Shown piece after piece: positions 32,534 to 42,533 of a stretch of DNA of 52,231 bases. Each line of letters starts with the position of its first letter. Position 1 is the first letter of the stretch. Location: positions 1-52,231 of the forward strand of contig CAZISM010000029.1 of the NCBI GenBank assembly GCA_964541895.1, in the 5' to 3' direction. The translations under genes were made by a program, and so were the position numbers. This stretch comes from CAZISM01 sp964541895 (GTDB lineage: Bacteria > Zhuqueibacterota > Zhuqueibacteria > Residuimicrobiales > Residuimicrobiaceae). The notes under the pieces are model-generated. The model saw only the letters and a list, made by a program, of their open reading frames with translations, was not told where the DNA came from and ran no database searches.

Positions 32534-34105
32534 TTCTTCAGCTCCGCGCACGGCCAGAGCCTTTTGATACTCTTTCCACAAACGTTCACGGGGCATTCCG
32601 CAATCTACAAAGTCCCAGGGCAACGGCGCTGCCGGCTCACGGCTCTGAAACAGCTGCGCAAACAAAGGATGGCTTTGCATCGTCCACGTTTCCAGCGGCG
32701 CCTTCGCCAGCGCGTGTCCCACGGTGGCGTCGCCTAAAGAGAGCAGCGCCTGCAGCATATCCTCTTTGACGTGGCTGCTGCTGACGGTAACGCCGGGCAG
32801 CCGTCGCAGGACGGACGAGATTTTTTTCCACTTTAGCTTTACCTCCCGTTCCCGGGCCAAGGCGGCCCATTGAAACGGCGTGCACGGCTTGGGAATAAAC
32901 GTACTGATCCCCACCCGCACCGTCTTTTTCTTCAGAATGCGCACCAGCGATGTAGTCAACGCACAGAGGTCGTCGATATCCTGTTCGGTCTCTGATGGCA
33001 GCCCGATCATATAATAGAGCTTGACGGTTTTGACGCTGGAGGCGGCCACCCGTTCAACCGCTTCCACGATCCGGTCGTCGCTGAGATTTTTATGGATGAC
33101 GTTTCGCAGCCGTTCACTGCCCGCTTCCGGCGCCAGCGTGATGGTGTCGATATCGCTGCGGCGCAGGGAGGCCAGCAGCGAATCCGTGATGCGATCGAGG
33201 CGCAGCGACGACATGCTGAGGGAGAATCCGCGCTGCAATATCTGTTCGCACAACACATCCAGAGACGGATAATCGGAAAGCGCAGCCCCCACCAGGCCGA
33301 TGCGGTCACCGGGTGCGGCGAACCGTTCGATGGTGGCGAGGATCGTTTCCATCGGCCACAGTCGAAACGGATGATACACGTGACCGGCGCTGCAAAAGCG
33401 ACAGCCGCGGCCGCAGCCGCGCCCCACTTCGACCATGAACATATCGAGATGACTCTGACGGGGCACGCAATACGATGTGGCGGGCAGGACCTCGCGCACC
33501 GAGGCGTGCTGCACCTGCACCGTTCCCTCGGTAAAGCCGGGAATGTAGAAACCGGGTTCACCGGCCAGCATCTGCAACAGCTCCCGGCGCGAGCCGCATG
33601 CATCAAAGCATTCGCTGAAACGCGGGATCAGCCGTTCCGCTTCGCCCAGAAAAATGATATCGGCGATGGGGGACATGACCGTGGGGTTATAAAACATGGT
33701 AACGCCGCCGATCAGGATCAGGGGATCCAGTTCGCTCCGCTCCCTGGCCAGGAGCGGAACGCCGGCCTGTCGCAGGATGCGAACGACATTGAGATCGTCG
33801 AGTTCATAGGCGAGCGAAAAAGCAATCAGGGGAAAACCGGACAGCGGTCGCTGCGATTCCAGCGACCAGGAAGAACGTGCGAACGGGCCCTGATACATAA
33901 AGACCCGTTCGCATGAGAAAGTTGGCGTCTCGTTGAAGAGTCGATAGACGGTCTGAAATCCCAGGCTCGCCATACCGACTGCGTATTCATTGGGATAAAC
34001 GAGCGCCAATGGAGTGGGACCTGTTGTGGAGAACGTTCTACGCCGATGTTCAGCGGCCAACAGATCCGCTGCATACTGCTTGAATTGTTTATAGCGATCA
34101 GCCAT
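32495..34105 (-). CDS. Radical SAM protein with N-terminal B12-binding-like domain
   Basis: 536-residue radical SAM protein. The N-terminal 200 residues (PLALVYPNEYAVGMASLGFQ, SFPLIAFSLAYELD-like, DPLILIGGVTMFYNP, DIIFLGEAERLI) form a cobalamin-binding-like Rossmann domain. The [4Fe-4S] cluster motif follows near residue 230: EVGRGCGRGCRFCSAGHVYHPFR, CxxxCxxC. Later come TLAPEAGSERLRNVI and KLYYMIGLPSETEQD. This layout is that of the TIGR03960-type family, which often occurs with or fused to DUF2344; here no DUF2344 is seen. Function unknown; RNA or small-molecule modification is possible. I chose ATG 34105 (GGTGAC upstream) over a longer frame to 34180, which would run into a hairpin. Confidence 0.88.
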   Translation of the reverse strand: MADRYKQFKQYAADLLAAEHRRRTFSTTGPTPLALVYPNEYAVGMASLGFQTVYRLFNETPTFSCERVFMYQGPFARSSWSLESQRPLSGFPLIAFSLAYELDDLNVVRILRQAGVPLLARERSELDPLILIGGVTMFYNPTVMSPIADIIFLGEAERLIPRFSECFDACGSRRELLQMLAGEPGFYIPGFTEGTVQVQHASVREVLPATSYCVPRQSHLDMFMVEVGRGCGRGCRFCSAGHVYHPFRLWPMETILATIERFAAPGDRIGLVGAALSDYPSLDVLCEQILQRGFSLSMSSLRLDRITDSLLASLRRSDIDTITLAPEAGSERLRNVIHKNLSDDRIVEAVERVAASSVKTVKLYYMIGLPSETEQDIDDLCALTTSLVRILKKKTVRVGISTFIPKPCTPFQWAALAREREVKLKWKKISSVLRRLPGVTVSSSHVKEDMLQALLSLGDATVGHALAKAPLETWTMQSHPLFAQLFQSREPAAPLPWDFVDCGMPRERLWKEYQKALAVRGAEESTGEEVEQVCRK

Positions 34106-34149
34106 GTCACCAATCCACCCAACACCGGCCTGCCGGCAAGTTGACCAAA

Positions 34150-34182
34150 GCGTGCGACGCGCGGCAGCAGCGCGTCGCACGC
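34150..34182 (-). terminator. Perfect 13-bp GC-rich hairpin between ftsZ and the radical SAM gene
   Basis: GCGTGCGACGCGC (34150-34162) pairs perfectly with GCGCGTCGCACGC (34170-34182) around GGCAGCA. It lies 23 bp after the ftsZ stop on the minus strand. Only three T residues follow, so it is a weak intrinsic terminator at best; it could be a Rho-type end or an mRNA-stabilising stem that ends the dcw transcript. Confidence 0.65.
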
Positions 34183-34205
34183 TGCATCCTCAACCCCACC
34201 CGAAT

Positions 34206-35555
<1,350 letters not shown>

Positions 35556-35662
35556 AACCCACTCCTTTGTTTATCACAGTCCCGGCACCACACGACGTAT
35601 CCCGCGCCGTGCGGACCTGGATAACGTTTCAGCATCGTCTGCGGGCCCACCGCCCGCCGTCC

Positions 35663-36910
35663 CTAGTCCAGCTGTGTGGCTCTGCGGAAAAAACCGCGAA
35701 AGCGCGTCACGATATTGTCAAAGACTCCGGTCTCGGTGTCGCCAAAACCTTCTTTATATTCACCCTTGTTCTGCATGGCGTACAGAACCAGGCCGATGCC
35801 GGTGGCGTACTGCGGTTTCTGCGCCTCGACCACCATGCCGCCGAACCCTTTCGGCACACCCAGCTTTACCGGCATGTTGAAAATATTCTCCGCCAGCTCC
35901 AGCGTGCCGGGCAGCAGCGAGGCGCCGCCGGTGAGCACCAGTCCGGTGGTCATCAAATTGAGATAATCGGAATTCTTGATCTCTTCATAGGAATGAGAGA
36001 GGATCTCAGCCATGCGCGGCTGAATGATGTCCACCAGCAAACCCTTGGAGATCCGCCGCTGCGAACGGCTGTTCACGGCCGGCACATCCACCAGCAGTTC
36101 CTTGTCGCCTTCGCTGTGCAGGGCGTTACCATGGTCGATCTTTAATTTTTCCGCTGCTTCAATCGGCGTGCGCAGCACGATGGCGATGTCGTTGGTCACG
36201 TTGCGGCCGCCCAGGGCGACCACCGCGGTATGGCGAATGCAGCCTTCATAAAACATGGCGATGTCGCTGGTGCCGCCGCCGATGTCGATGAGGATAGCGC
36301 CCAGTTCCTTTTCGTCGTCGCTCAAGACCGAATAGCTGGACGCCAGCGGTTCCAGTACCAGATCGGCTGTGGTGAAGCCGGCTTTTTCAATGCAGCGATA
36401 GATGTTTTGCGCCGACGCCACGGCGCCGGTGACGATGTGCACCTCCGCCTCCAGGCGTATGCCGCACATGCCGATCGGATCGCGGATACCGCGCTGCTCG
36501 TCCACGATATATTCCTGGGTGAGGATGTGTATCACCTCGCGGTCCATCGGCAGAGCGACGGCCCGCGCCGCCTCAATCACACGACGGATATCATCGCTGC
36601 TGACCTCGCCGTTCTCGCCCGAAATGGCCACCACGCCGCGGCCGTTGATGCTGCGGATGTGATCGCCGGCAATACCGGCATAGACCAGATCCACCGACAC
36701 GCCGGCCATGGCTTCCGCCGCTTCAACGGCGGCACGGATGGAGCGCACGGTTTTTTCGATATCTACCACCATGCCGTAGCGAAGTCCTTCGGATGGCGCC
36801 GTCCCCACGCCCTTGATGTTGACATCACCAGCGCTCGAAACCTCGGCGATAAAACAGCCGATCTTGGTGGTTCCGATATCCAGTCCGGTGATGATTTCCA
36901 CGGTTTCCAT
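35663..36910 (-). CDS. ftsA: Cell division protein FtsA
   Basis: Actin-like ATPase that tethers FtsZ to the membrane, 415 aa. ATP-binding marks: GLDIGTTKIGCF (9-20), LIDIGGGTSDIAMF and LTGGASLLPGTLELA. The FtsA-specific 1C domain lies between about 85 and 165. The C-terminal FDNIVTRFRGFFRRATQLD is an amphipathic helix, the membrane-targeting sequence. I chose the ATG at 36910 (METVEIITG), with GGGGTTGAG upstream; the ATG at 36922 is preceded by no site. It starts 19 bp after the ftsQ stop. Confidence 0.96.
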   Translation of the reverse strand: METVEIITGLDIGTTKIGCFIAEVSSAGDVNIKGVGTAPSEGLRYGMVVDIEKTVRSIRAAVEAAEAMAGVSVDLVYAGIAGDHIRSINGRGVVAISGENGEVSSDDIRRVIEAARAVALPMDREVIHILTQEYIVDEQRGIRDPIGMCGIRLEAEVHIVTGAVASAQNIYRCIEKAGFTTADLVLEPLASSYSVLSDDEKELGAILIDIGGGTSDIAMFYEGCIRHTAVVALGGRNVTNDIAIVLRTPIEAAEKLKIDHGNALHSEGDKELLVDVPAVNSRSQRRISKGLLVDIIQPRMAEILSHSYEEIKNSDYLNLMTTGLVLTGGASLLPGTLELAENIFNMPVKLGVPKGFGGMVVEAQKPQYATGIGLVLYAMQNKGEYKEGFGDTETGVFDNIVTRFRGFFRRATQLD

Positions 36911-36929
36911 GCTCAACCCCATTTAAAGG

Positions 36930-37634
36930 TCAACTGGTTCTCTTTAACACGATGCGATCGCCCAGACGGGCATCGAGATAGCGGGTATGATCCAGCAATC
37001 CCGTATCGATCAACTGCTCAAAAAAGATATCGAGCGATTTGGCCTTTTTCTTGATCTGTCCCTGACCGATGACGATCGGAATGACCTGCGCCCATGAATA
37101 ATAGCAAATCAGCCCGTCGTTCCGGCTGACTTGAATTTCAGAGATCCGTTTTTGCAGGGACGGGTTCCGATCCTGCAGCGTTTGCAGGAGCTGCATCGCT
37201 TCGGCAAAGCCTCGTCCGGCCAATCGCTTTTTCTTTACATCCACCTTGAGTCCGTCCCCGCTCAACAGCGGTGCATCCTGGTGGTCCCGGGCCGGATCAA
37301 TGAGCAGGATGCGGCCGTCATCATCCACACCGTACAACCGGCCCATGGAGATATAGGCGGCTACGGTGCCGCTCTCGCGCGGATCCTTAAAGACGGGTCG
37401 TGCCAGCGCGTGGTTCAGGCGGATCAGGCCGGCTTCATACTCCTCGTCGAACTCGTCCGGTTCACCGTCCAGATCCCAATCCTGATTTTGCACCGCTTGC
37501 GTGGCCAGATCATCCAGCGACGGCTCGAGCGCTTCATTGGATCGCGCCTGCGTCAGATGATAGCCGATAAAGAGCGCAAAACTGATGGCCAGGGTGACGA
37601 ACAGGACCTGTTTGCCGATTCTCATCATATTCAT
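36930..37634 (-). CDS. ftsQ: FtsQ/DivIB-like division protein, atypical POTRA region
   Basis: 234-residue bitopic membrane protein in the ftsQ position. One transmembrane segment lies at about 9-28. Residues 36-70 are very acidic (DWDLDGEPDEFDEEYE), where a POTRA domain with its hydrophobic VxGN-type start would be expected; I cannot recognise a full POTRA. The C-terminal half fits FtsQ: AAYISMGRLYGVDDDGRIL, the DAPLLSGDG turn, then LDIFFEQLIDTG and YLDARLGDRIVLK at the end. Its ATG directly follows the murG stop (TAGATG), with GCGAGG 7 nt before. In the divisome FtsQ recruits FtsL and FtsB. The assignment rests on the C-terminal pattern and position. Confidence 0.8.
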   Translation of the reverse strand: MNMMRIGKQVLFVTLAISFALFIGYHLTQARSNEALEPSLDDLATQAVQNQDWDLDGEPDEFDEEYEAGLIRLNHALARPVFKDPRESGTVAAYISMGRLYGVDDDGRILLIDPARDHQDAPLLSGDGLKVDVKKKRLAGRGFAEAMQLLQTLQDRNPSLQKRISEIQVSRNDGLICYYSWAQVIPIVIGQGQIKKKAKSLDIFFEQLIDTGLLDHTRYLDARLGDRIVLKRTS

Positions 37635-38756
37635 CTAGTTGCCTCGCCCCTCACTCATGTGCAGCACGGCCTGCGCCAGCCGATCGGTGGCATCGGCGAA
37701 CGCCGTAGCCTGAATGGCTTTTTTCATCTCTTGCCGAGCGCTGTCGTTCTGCAGCAACGTCATAATCTCCTCTAACAATCGATCCGGAACCAGGTTGCGT
37801 TCCAGGATCACTCGGGCCGCCTGTTGTTCCTGCAGCGCCAGCGCATTCGCTTCCTGGTGATTGGCGGCCGCGAGGGCGAACGGGATCAAAATGGCCGGTA
37901 ATCCGGCCTGAGCCAATTCCGCCAGGGTGAGAGCGCCGGCGCGGCACACCGCCAGATCCGCGGCACGGTAGGCGCGGGCCATATCAGCGACATACTCCAG
38001 CACCTGAATGCGATCGCCAAAGGGGGCGGCGGCCAGGTGCACCTGTTGCAGATTCCATTTTCCCGCCACCCACACCATTTGCAGGTTGGTTTGCCCGAGC
38101 AGCGGCGACAGAATCGCCATCATGGTTTCGTTGATCAGGCGACTGCCCTGGCTGCCGCCAAAGACCAGCAGCGTCGGCCGCTCCGGCGCCAAACCAAAAC
38201 CCTGGCGGCACTCCGCCGCTGAATCGGCCACCGCCATGGAGCGCACAGGATTACCGGTGACAAACATCTTGCCGGCCGTTTTCAGATAGCGTTCCGTGCC
38301 GGCGAAGGAAACATGGACCTGATCCACAAATCGGGCCAACAGACGGGTCGTCACGCCCGGATAACTGTTCTGCTCCTGAATCAGAGTCGGAAAACCCAGG
38401 AGATGCGCCATAAACAGGAATGGTCCGCTGACATAGCCGCCGGTGCCGATCACGACGCTGGGTTGATATTTTTTCAGCAGGCGAACGCTTTGCCACAAAC
38501 TGGCCAGCAGACGAAACGGCACGCTGATGTTGCTTAAAATTCTGCCGCGGGCGAATCCACGCACGCTGAGCAGATGCAGCGGAAAGCCGTGCGCCGGAAC
38601 GATGCGGGTTTCGATGCCGTAACTCGTGCCGGCAAACCGAATGTCACACTCGGGCAGCCGCTCGCGCAGTTTCAGCGCTATGGCCAGAGCCGGATAACAG
38701 TGCCCGCCGGTGCCGCCACCGGCGAAAAAAAACATTTTGGAAGCGGGCGTCTGCAC
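37635..38756 (-). CDS. murG: UDP-N-acetylglucosamine:lipid I N-acetylglucosaminyltransferase
   Basis: Adds GlcNAc to lipid I to give lipid II, on the inner face of the membrane. 373 aa, GT28 family. N-terminal GGGTGGHCYPALAIA; HGFPLHLLSVRGF; VVIGTGGYVSGPF; VFGGSQGSRLINE; and the C-terminal UDP-binding ADLAVCRAGALTLAELAQAGLPAILIPF. The first codon is GTG (38756-38754), with GAGG overlapping the ftsW stop; an ATG seven codons in is the alternative. It abuts ftsQ without a gap. In most bacteria murC would follow; here it does not. Confidence 0.97.
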   Translation of the reverse strand: MQTPASKMFFFAGGGTGGHCYPALAIALKLRERLPECDIRFAGTSYGIETRIVPAHGFPLHLLSVRGFARGRILSNISVPFRLLASLWQSVRLLKKYQPSVVIGTGGYVSGPFLFMAHLLGFPTLIQEQNSYPGVTTRLLARFVDQVHVSFAGTERYLKTAGKMFVTGNPVRSMAVADSAAECRQGFGLAPERPTLLVFGGSQGSRLINETMMAILSPLLGQTNLQMVWVAGKWNLQQVHLAAAPFGDRIQVLEYVADMARAYRAADLAVCRAGALTLAELAQAGLPAILIPFALAAANHQEANALALQEQQAARVILERNLVPDRLLEEIMTLLQNDSARQEMKKAIQATAFADATDRLAQAVLHMSEGRGN

Positions 38757-38764
38757 AGGATCCT

Positions 38765-39976
38765 CTATCGGGTTCTGCTGTTAACCTTGCGCACCATATA
38801 ACTGCCGGCTTTAAACGCCACTCGATTCAGCCGCTCCTGATAGGTGTTCCACATGGGGGCCTTGGCAAAGGCCGGATCCGCCTGTGACGATATATTGAGC
38901 AAAAATCCGATACCGATGAAATGGGTGACCATGGAGGTACCGCCATAGCTCAAAAACGGCATGGGAATACCGGTGGTGGGAATCAATCCCGTCACCACCG
39001 CGGCGTTGGTCAACGCATAAGCGCCGATGCAGGCTGTCACGCCGCCGGCCAGCAGGCGGCCGTATCCGTCCGGCGCATGCTGGGCGATGCGAATGCCGCG
39101 ATGGATGATGATCAGAAAAATGACCAGTACCCCGACCGTTCCGATCAGGCCGTACTCTTCACCGATATGCGAAAAAATAAAATCGTTATGATTCATGGGC
39201 AAAAAATTGTATTTCTGGTGACTCTCACCGATACCCTGGCCCCACAATCCTCCCTGCGCCAGGCCGGTAAGACTTTGCAGCAGCTGATACTCATCCTTGC
39301 CATCGCCGGAATACGACGCCAACCGCTTTTTCATGTAGGGATTGATCATGATATAGCTGAAGCCGAGACTGGCCAGACTCAGCGTGGACAACAAAAGGTT
39401 GCTGATCGGGACGTGCGCAAAATAGAGCATCAGCAACGCCACCATAATGGTCATCAGGGCGCCGCCCATATCGTGTTCAAGAGCGATCAGGGCGGTGGTG
39501 CCGGCGGCAATGCCGAACACCATGGCATAGTCGGGAAACAGCTCCTGCAGACGATCTTTTTTCTTTGCAATCAGCCGGGCCAGCAGCAGGATCATGGCAT
39601 ACCGCGCAAAATCGGACGGCTGAAAGACGATCCCGCCCACATTCATCCAGCCCCAGGCGCCGTTTTGCTTCACGGCGAAATAGGGCACTTTGGCCACCAG
39701 GATCAGCAGCGCCACCACGGAAGCGCCAAAAGCCATAGGCGACAATCCCATCCAGAACCGGTAATCCCGCGTGGCCACGATCACCATCAGGACAAGGCCG
39801 ATGACGACGCGAACCAGCTGCTCGCGGACATAGACGGTGCTGTCATTGTGCACCGCATCCGACCGATAGGAGGTCGCCGACCACACCGAAGCCAGGCCCA
39901 GGATCACCAGAAAAAGCACGGCGCTGAGCAGCAAATAATCCGTGCGGATAAAATCGATGTTGCGACGTAACGGCAT
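38765..39976 (-). CDS. ftsW: Lipid II polymerase / SEDS protein FtsW
   Basis: Septal peptidoglycan glycosyltransferase of the SEDS family, 403 aa with about ten membrane helices. The catalytic Asp lies in NHNDFIFSHIGEEYG, and the family signature GLIPTTGIPMPFLSYGGTS is complete. It works with the FtsI transpeptidase encoded three genes upstream in the cluster. It begins 2 bp after the mraY stop and ends 8 bp before murG; murD, usually between mraY and ftsW, is absent. Confidence 0.96.
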   Translation of the reverse strand: MPLRRNIDFIRTDYLLLSAVLFLVILGLASVWSATSYRSDAVHNDSTVYVREQLVRVVIGLVLMVIVATRDYRFWMGLSPMAFGASVVALLILVAKVPYFAVKQNGAWGWMNVGGIVFQPSDFARYAMILLLARLIAKKKDRLQELFPDYAMVFGIAAGTTALIALEHDMGGALMTIMVALLMLYFAHVPISNLLLSTLSLASLGFSYIMINPYMKKRLASYSGDGKDEYQLLQSLTGLAQGGLWGQGIGESHQKYNFLPMNHNDFIFSHIGEEYGLIGTVGVLVIFLIIIHRGIRIAQHAPDGYGRLLAGGVTACIGAYALTNAAVVTGLIPTTGIPMPFLSYGGTSMVTHFIGIGFLLNISSQADPAFAKAPMWNTYQERLNRVAFKAGSYMVRKVNSRTR

Positions 39977-39978
39977 GA

Positions 39979-41064
39979 CTACCTGATTTTAAACGTGACC
40001 AACGTTAACAGCGCCAGCACAATACCGACGATCCAGAAACGAACGACTACTTTCGGCTCCGACCATCCGGCCAGCTCAAAATGGTGATGCAGCGGCGCCA
40101 TGCGAAAGACCCGCTTGCCGGTCCGCTTGAAATAGGCCACCTGAATGATCACCGATAAACTCTCTACTAAAAAAATGCCGCAGATGAGCACCAGCAGCAG
40201 CTCTTTTTTCACCAGCACCGCCACAGTGCCGATGGCGCCGCCCAACGCCAGCGCGCCGGTATCGCCCATGAACACCTGTGCCGGATAGGCGTTGTACCAT
40301 AAAAATCCCAGAGAGGCGCCCAGCAGGGCGGCACAAAACACCATCAGCTCGCCCACTTCCGGGATATAGATGATATTGAGATAATCGCTGAAATCGACTC
40401 GACCGGTCACATAGGCGATAACGCCGAACGCCATGGCCGCGATGGCGCTGAGCCCGATGAGCAAACCGTCGAGGCCGTCCGTCAGATTGCTGCCGTTGGA
40501 CATGGCGGTAATGATAAACACCACAAACGGTATATACAACAATCCCAGTTCCAGTTCATAATTCTTGAAAAAGGGAACCGTGGTGGACGAGCGGGCCGAT
40601 TCCACCACCGGGAAAAAATAGACCACACAGCCGACAAACAGGCCCAGCACGATCTGCCCGACCAGTTTATAGCGGCCGATCAGACCCTTGGGCATCTTTT
40701 TAACAATTTTAAGATAGTCATCCAGCATACCCAGCATGGACAGCCAGACCGTGGACACCAGAACCAGCCATATGCAGGTATCGGCAATTTTGGCGAACAG
40801 CAACGTCGGCACCAGCACACTGATGATGATGATGATACCGCCCATGCTGGGGGTGCCCCGCTTGCTGAGATGGCTTTGCGGTCCGTCCAGACGAATTTCC
40901 TCGCCGATCTGCATTTCGCGCAGCCGGCGGATCACGTAGGGGCCGATCAGCAGGCTGATCAACAGCGCCAGCAAAGCGCTGCAGGCGGCGCGAAACGAAA
41001 TATAACGGAACAGATTGAACAGGATAAAACTGTCACGGAGGGGTGTGAACAGATAATAGAGCAT
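39979..41064 (-). CDS. mraY: Phospho-N-acetylmuramoyl-pentapeptide transferase
   Basis: Joins UDP-MurNAc-pentapeptide to undecaprenyl phosphate, giving lipid I. 361 aa with about ten membrane helices. Motifs: SKRGTPSMGGI, the Asp pair in GMLDDYLKIVKK, SNGSNLTDGLDGL, VFMGDTGALALGGAIG and MAPLHHHFELAGW. I chose ATG 41064 (MLYYLFTPLRD), with GGAG 6 nt upstream; a TTG start four codons earlier would overlap that site. It lies 17 bp after murF. Confidence 0.97.
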   Translation of the reverse strand: MLYYLFTPLRDSFILFNLFRYISFRAACSALLALLISLLIGPYVIRRLREMQIGEEIRLDGPQSHLSKRGTPSMGGIIIIISVLVPTLLFAKIADTCIWLVLVSTVWLSMLGMLDDYLKIVKKMPKGLIGRYKLVGQIVLGLFVGCVVYFFPVVESARSSTTVPFFKNYELELGLLYIPFVVFIITAMSNGSNLTDGLDGLLIGLSAIAAMAFGVIAYVTGRVDFSDYLNIIYIPEVGELMVFCAALLGASLGFLWYNAYPAQVFMGDTGALALGGAIGTVAVLVKKELLLVLICGIFLVESLSVIIQVAYFKRTGKRVFRMAPLHHHFELAGWSEPKVVVRFWIVGIVLALLTLVTFKIR

Positions 41065-41081
41065 GGCCTTCTCCAACCCGA

Positions 41082-42458
41082 TTATAGTGAGCCCGACAGC
41101 TGTTCAAGGTGACTGATCACATCTTCCATCTGCATCCCCCGTGACCCTTTAACGAGGACGACATCGTCGACACGTAAAAATGAAAACAGAGCCCGTGCCA
41201 GCTCGGATTTATCGTCAAAATGAAACACCGACGCCAGTCCCAGTTCCTGCGCGCGTTGCCAGGTATCGCGGGTGCGGCTGCCAAACAGAAAAAGGGCATC
41301 AAGCCCGGCACCCTTTGCATGGTCGGCCAGATCCCGGTGCTCGCCGGGGCTGTAGGCGCCCAGTTCCAGCATATCGCCGAGCACCGCCACCCGGCGTCCG
41401 CGGGCAGTGACATCAGCCAGCGTATCGATGGCGGCGCGACAGCTGCCCGGATTGGCGTTATAGGCATCGTTCATGATGCGAATCCCGGCCAGCGCCCGCA
41501 CCTGCATCCGCTTGTCGACCGCCGTAAAGGCTTCCAGGCCGGCGCGGATCTCCGACGGCGCTACCTGAAACTGCAGGCCCACCGCCGCAGCGGCCAGCGC
41601 ATTGGAAATATTATGCCGCCCAGGGACCGTGAGTTGAACGACCTGGTCCAGCACCTTGAAGCGGTAACACCCATTCTCATCACAACCCAGCACCACCGCT
41701 TGCAAGTCTGCCGGCCGCTCAAAGCCAAATCCACACGAACCCGACACAGGATACGGTTGTCCACACAGCCACACATCATCACTGTTATAAATGGCAACAG
41801 CCCCTGGACGGCAATGATTAAAGATCTCGAATTTGGCGCGGCGAACGCCGGCCAAGTCTCCAAAAAATTCCAGATGAGCATAGCCGATATTAACGATCAC
41901 CGCCACCATCGGCTCCACCAGATAACTCAGGCGATCCAGTTCGCCAAAATGATTGGTGCCCAGTTCCGTCAACAGCAGTTCGTGTTCCGGCCTCAGCTCG
42001 AACAGCGTCGCCGGCACACCGACGTGATTGTTGAACGATTTTTTATTTCTCAACACGCGAAATTTGCGACTCAGAACCTCATACATCATCTCTTTGCTGG
42101 TGGTCTTGCCGGCGCTGCCGGTCACGGCGACCACCGGAACCGGATGACGCCGACGATGGCTGCGGGCCGCTTCCTGATAGGCGATCAGCGTGTCCGGCAC
42201 CACCACGACCGGCACAACCTGCGCGTGATCGCGATGCCATCCTTCGTTCACCAGTGCCAGACTGGCCCCTTCTCGAAGGGCTGCCTCGACAAAGAGGTGG
42301 CCGTCAAAGCGCTCACCCTCCAGGGCGACAAAGATATCGCCGCGCTGCAATGAACGCGAGTCAGTGCCGACAACTGAGGCAGAGAGGTCAAGAAGCGTGT
42401 CATCACCGTAAAATGTACCGCCGCTATCTGCCACGAACTGTTTAAGAGAAATAGACAC
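41082..42458 (-). CDS. murF: UDP-N-acetylmuramoyl-tripeptide--D-alanyl-D-alanine ligase
   Basis: Adds D-Ala-D-Ala to UDP-MurNAc-tripeptide using ATP, 458 aa. Mur ligase P-loop VTGSAGKTTSKEM near residue 112; central NNHVGVPATLFEL and TELGTNHFGELDRL; the MurF-typical MNDAYNANPGS; and C-terminal VLVKGSRGMQMEDVI. The N-terminal domain (VGTDSRSLQRGDIFVAL) is the MurE/MurF type. It is the only Mur ligase in the cluster. The 75 bp between the ftsI stop and this start are where murE would normally lie, and contain no trace of it. Confidence 0.97.
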   Translation of the reverse strand: MSISLKQFVADSGGTFYGDDTLLDLSASVVGTDSRSLQRGDIFVALEGERFDGHLFVEAALREGASLALVNEGWHRDHAQVVPVVVVPDTLIAYQEAARSHRRRHPVPVVAVTGSAGKTTSKEMMYEVLSRKFRVLRNKKSFNNHVGVPATLFELRPEHELLLTELGTNHFGELDRLSYLVEPMVAVIVNIGYAHLEFFGDLAGVRRAKFEIFNHCRPGAVAIYNSDDVWLCGQPYPVSGSCGFGFERPADLQAVVLGCDENGCYRFKVLDQVVQLTVPGRHNISNALAAAAVGLQFQVAPSEIRAGLEAFTAVDKRMQVRALAGIRIMNDAYNANPGSCRAAIDTLADVTARGRRVAVLGDMLELGAYSPGEHRDLADHAKGAGLDALFLFGSRTRDTWQRAQELGLASVFHFDDKSELARALFSFLRVDDVVLVKGSRGMQMEDVISHLEQLSGSL

Positions 42459-42533
42459 AGCTTCTTGACCTCATCTATACGGACCATCCTGATTCTATAC
42501 GCTGGGAATTGCGGCCCGTTCAATTCTTTTGGA

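Noticed and set aside
31420..32589. A continuous 389-residue reading frame of the isomerase-like gene through the N gap
   Set aside because: It depends on translating N bases and on the duplicated 55-bp assembly overlap; the duplicated N-terminal residues after the gap show the artefact.
41065..41076. TTG start for mraY giving four extra residues
   Set aside because: These codons coincide with the GGAG ribosome site that serves the ATG at 41064.
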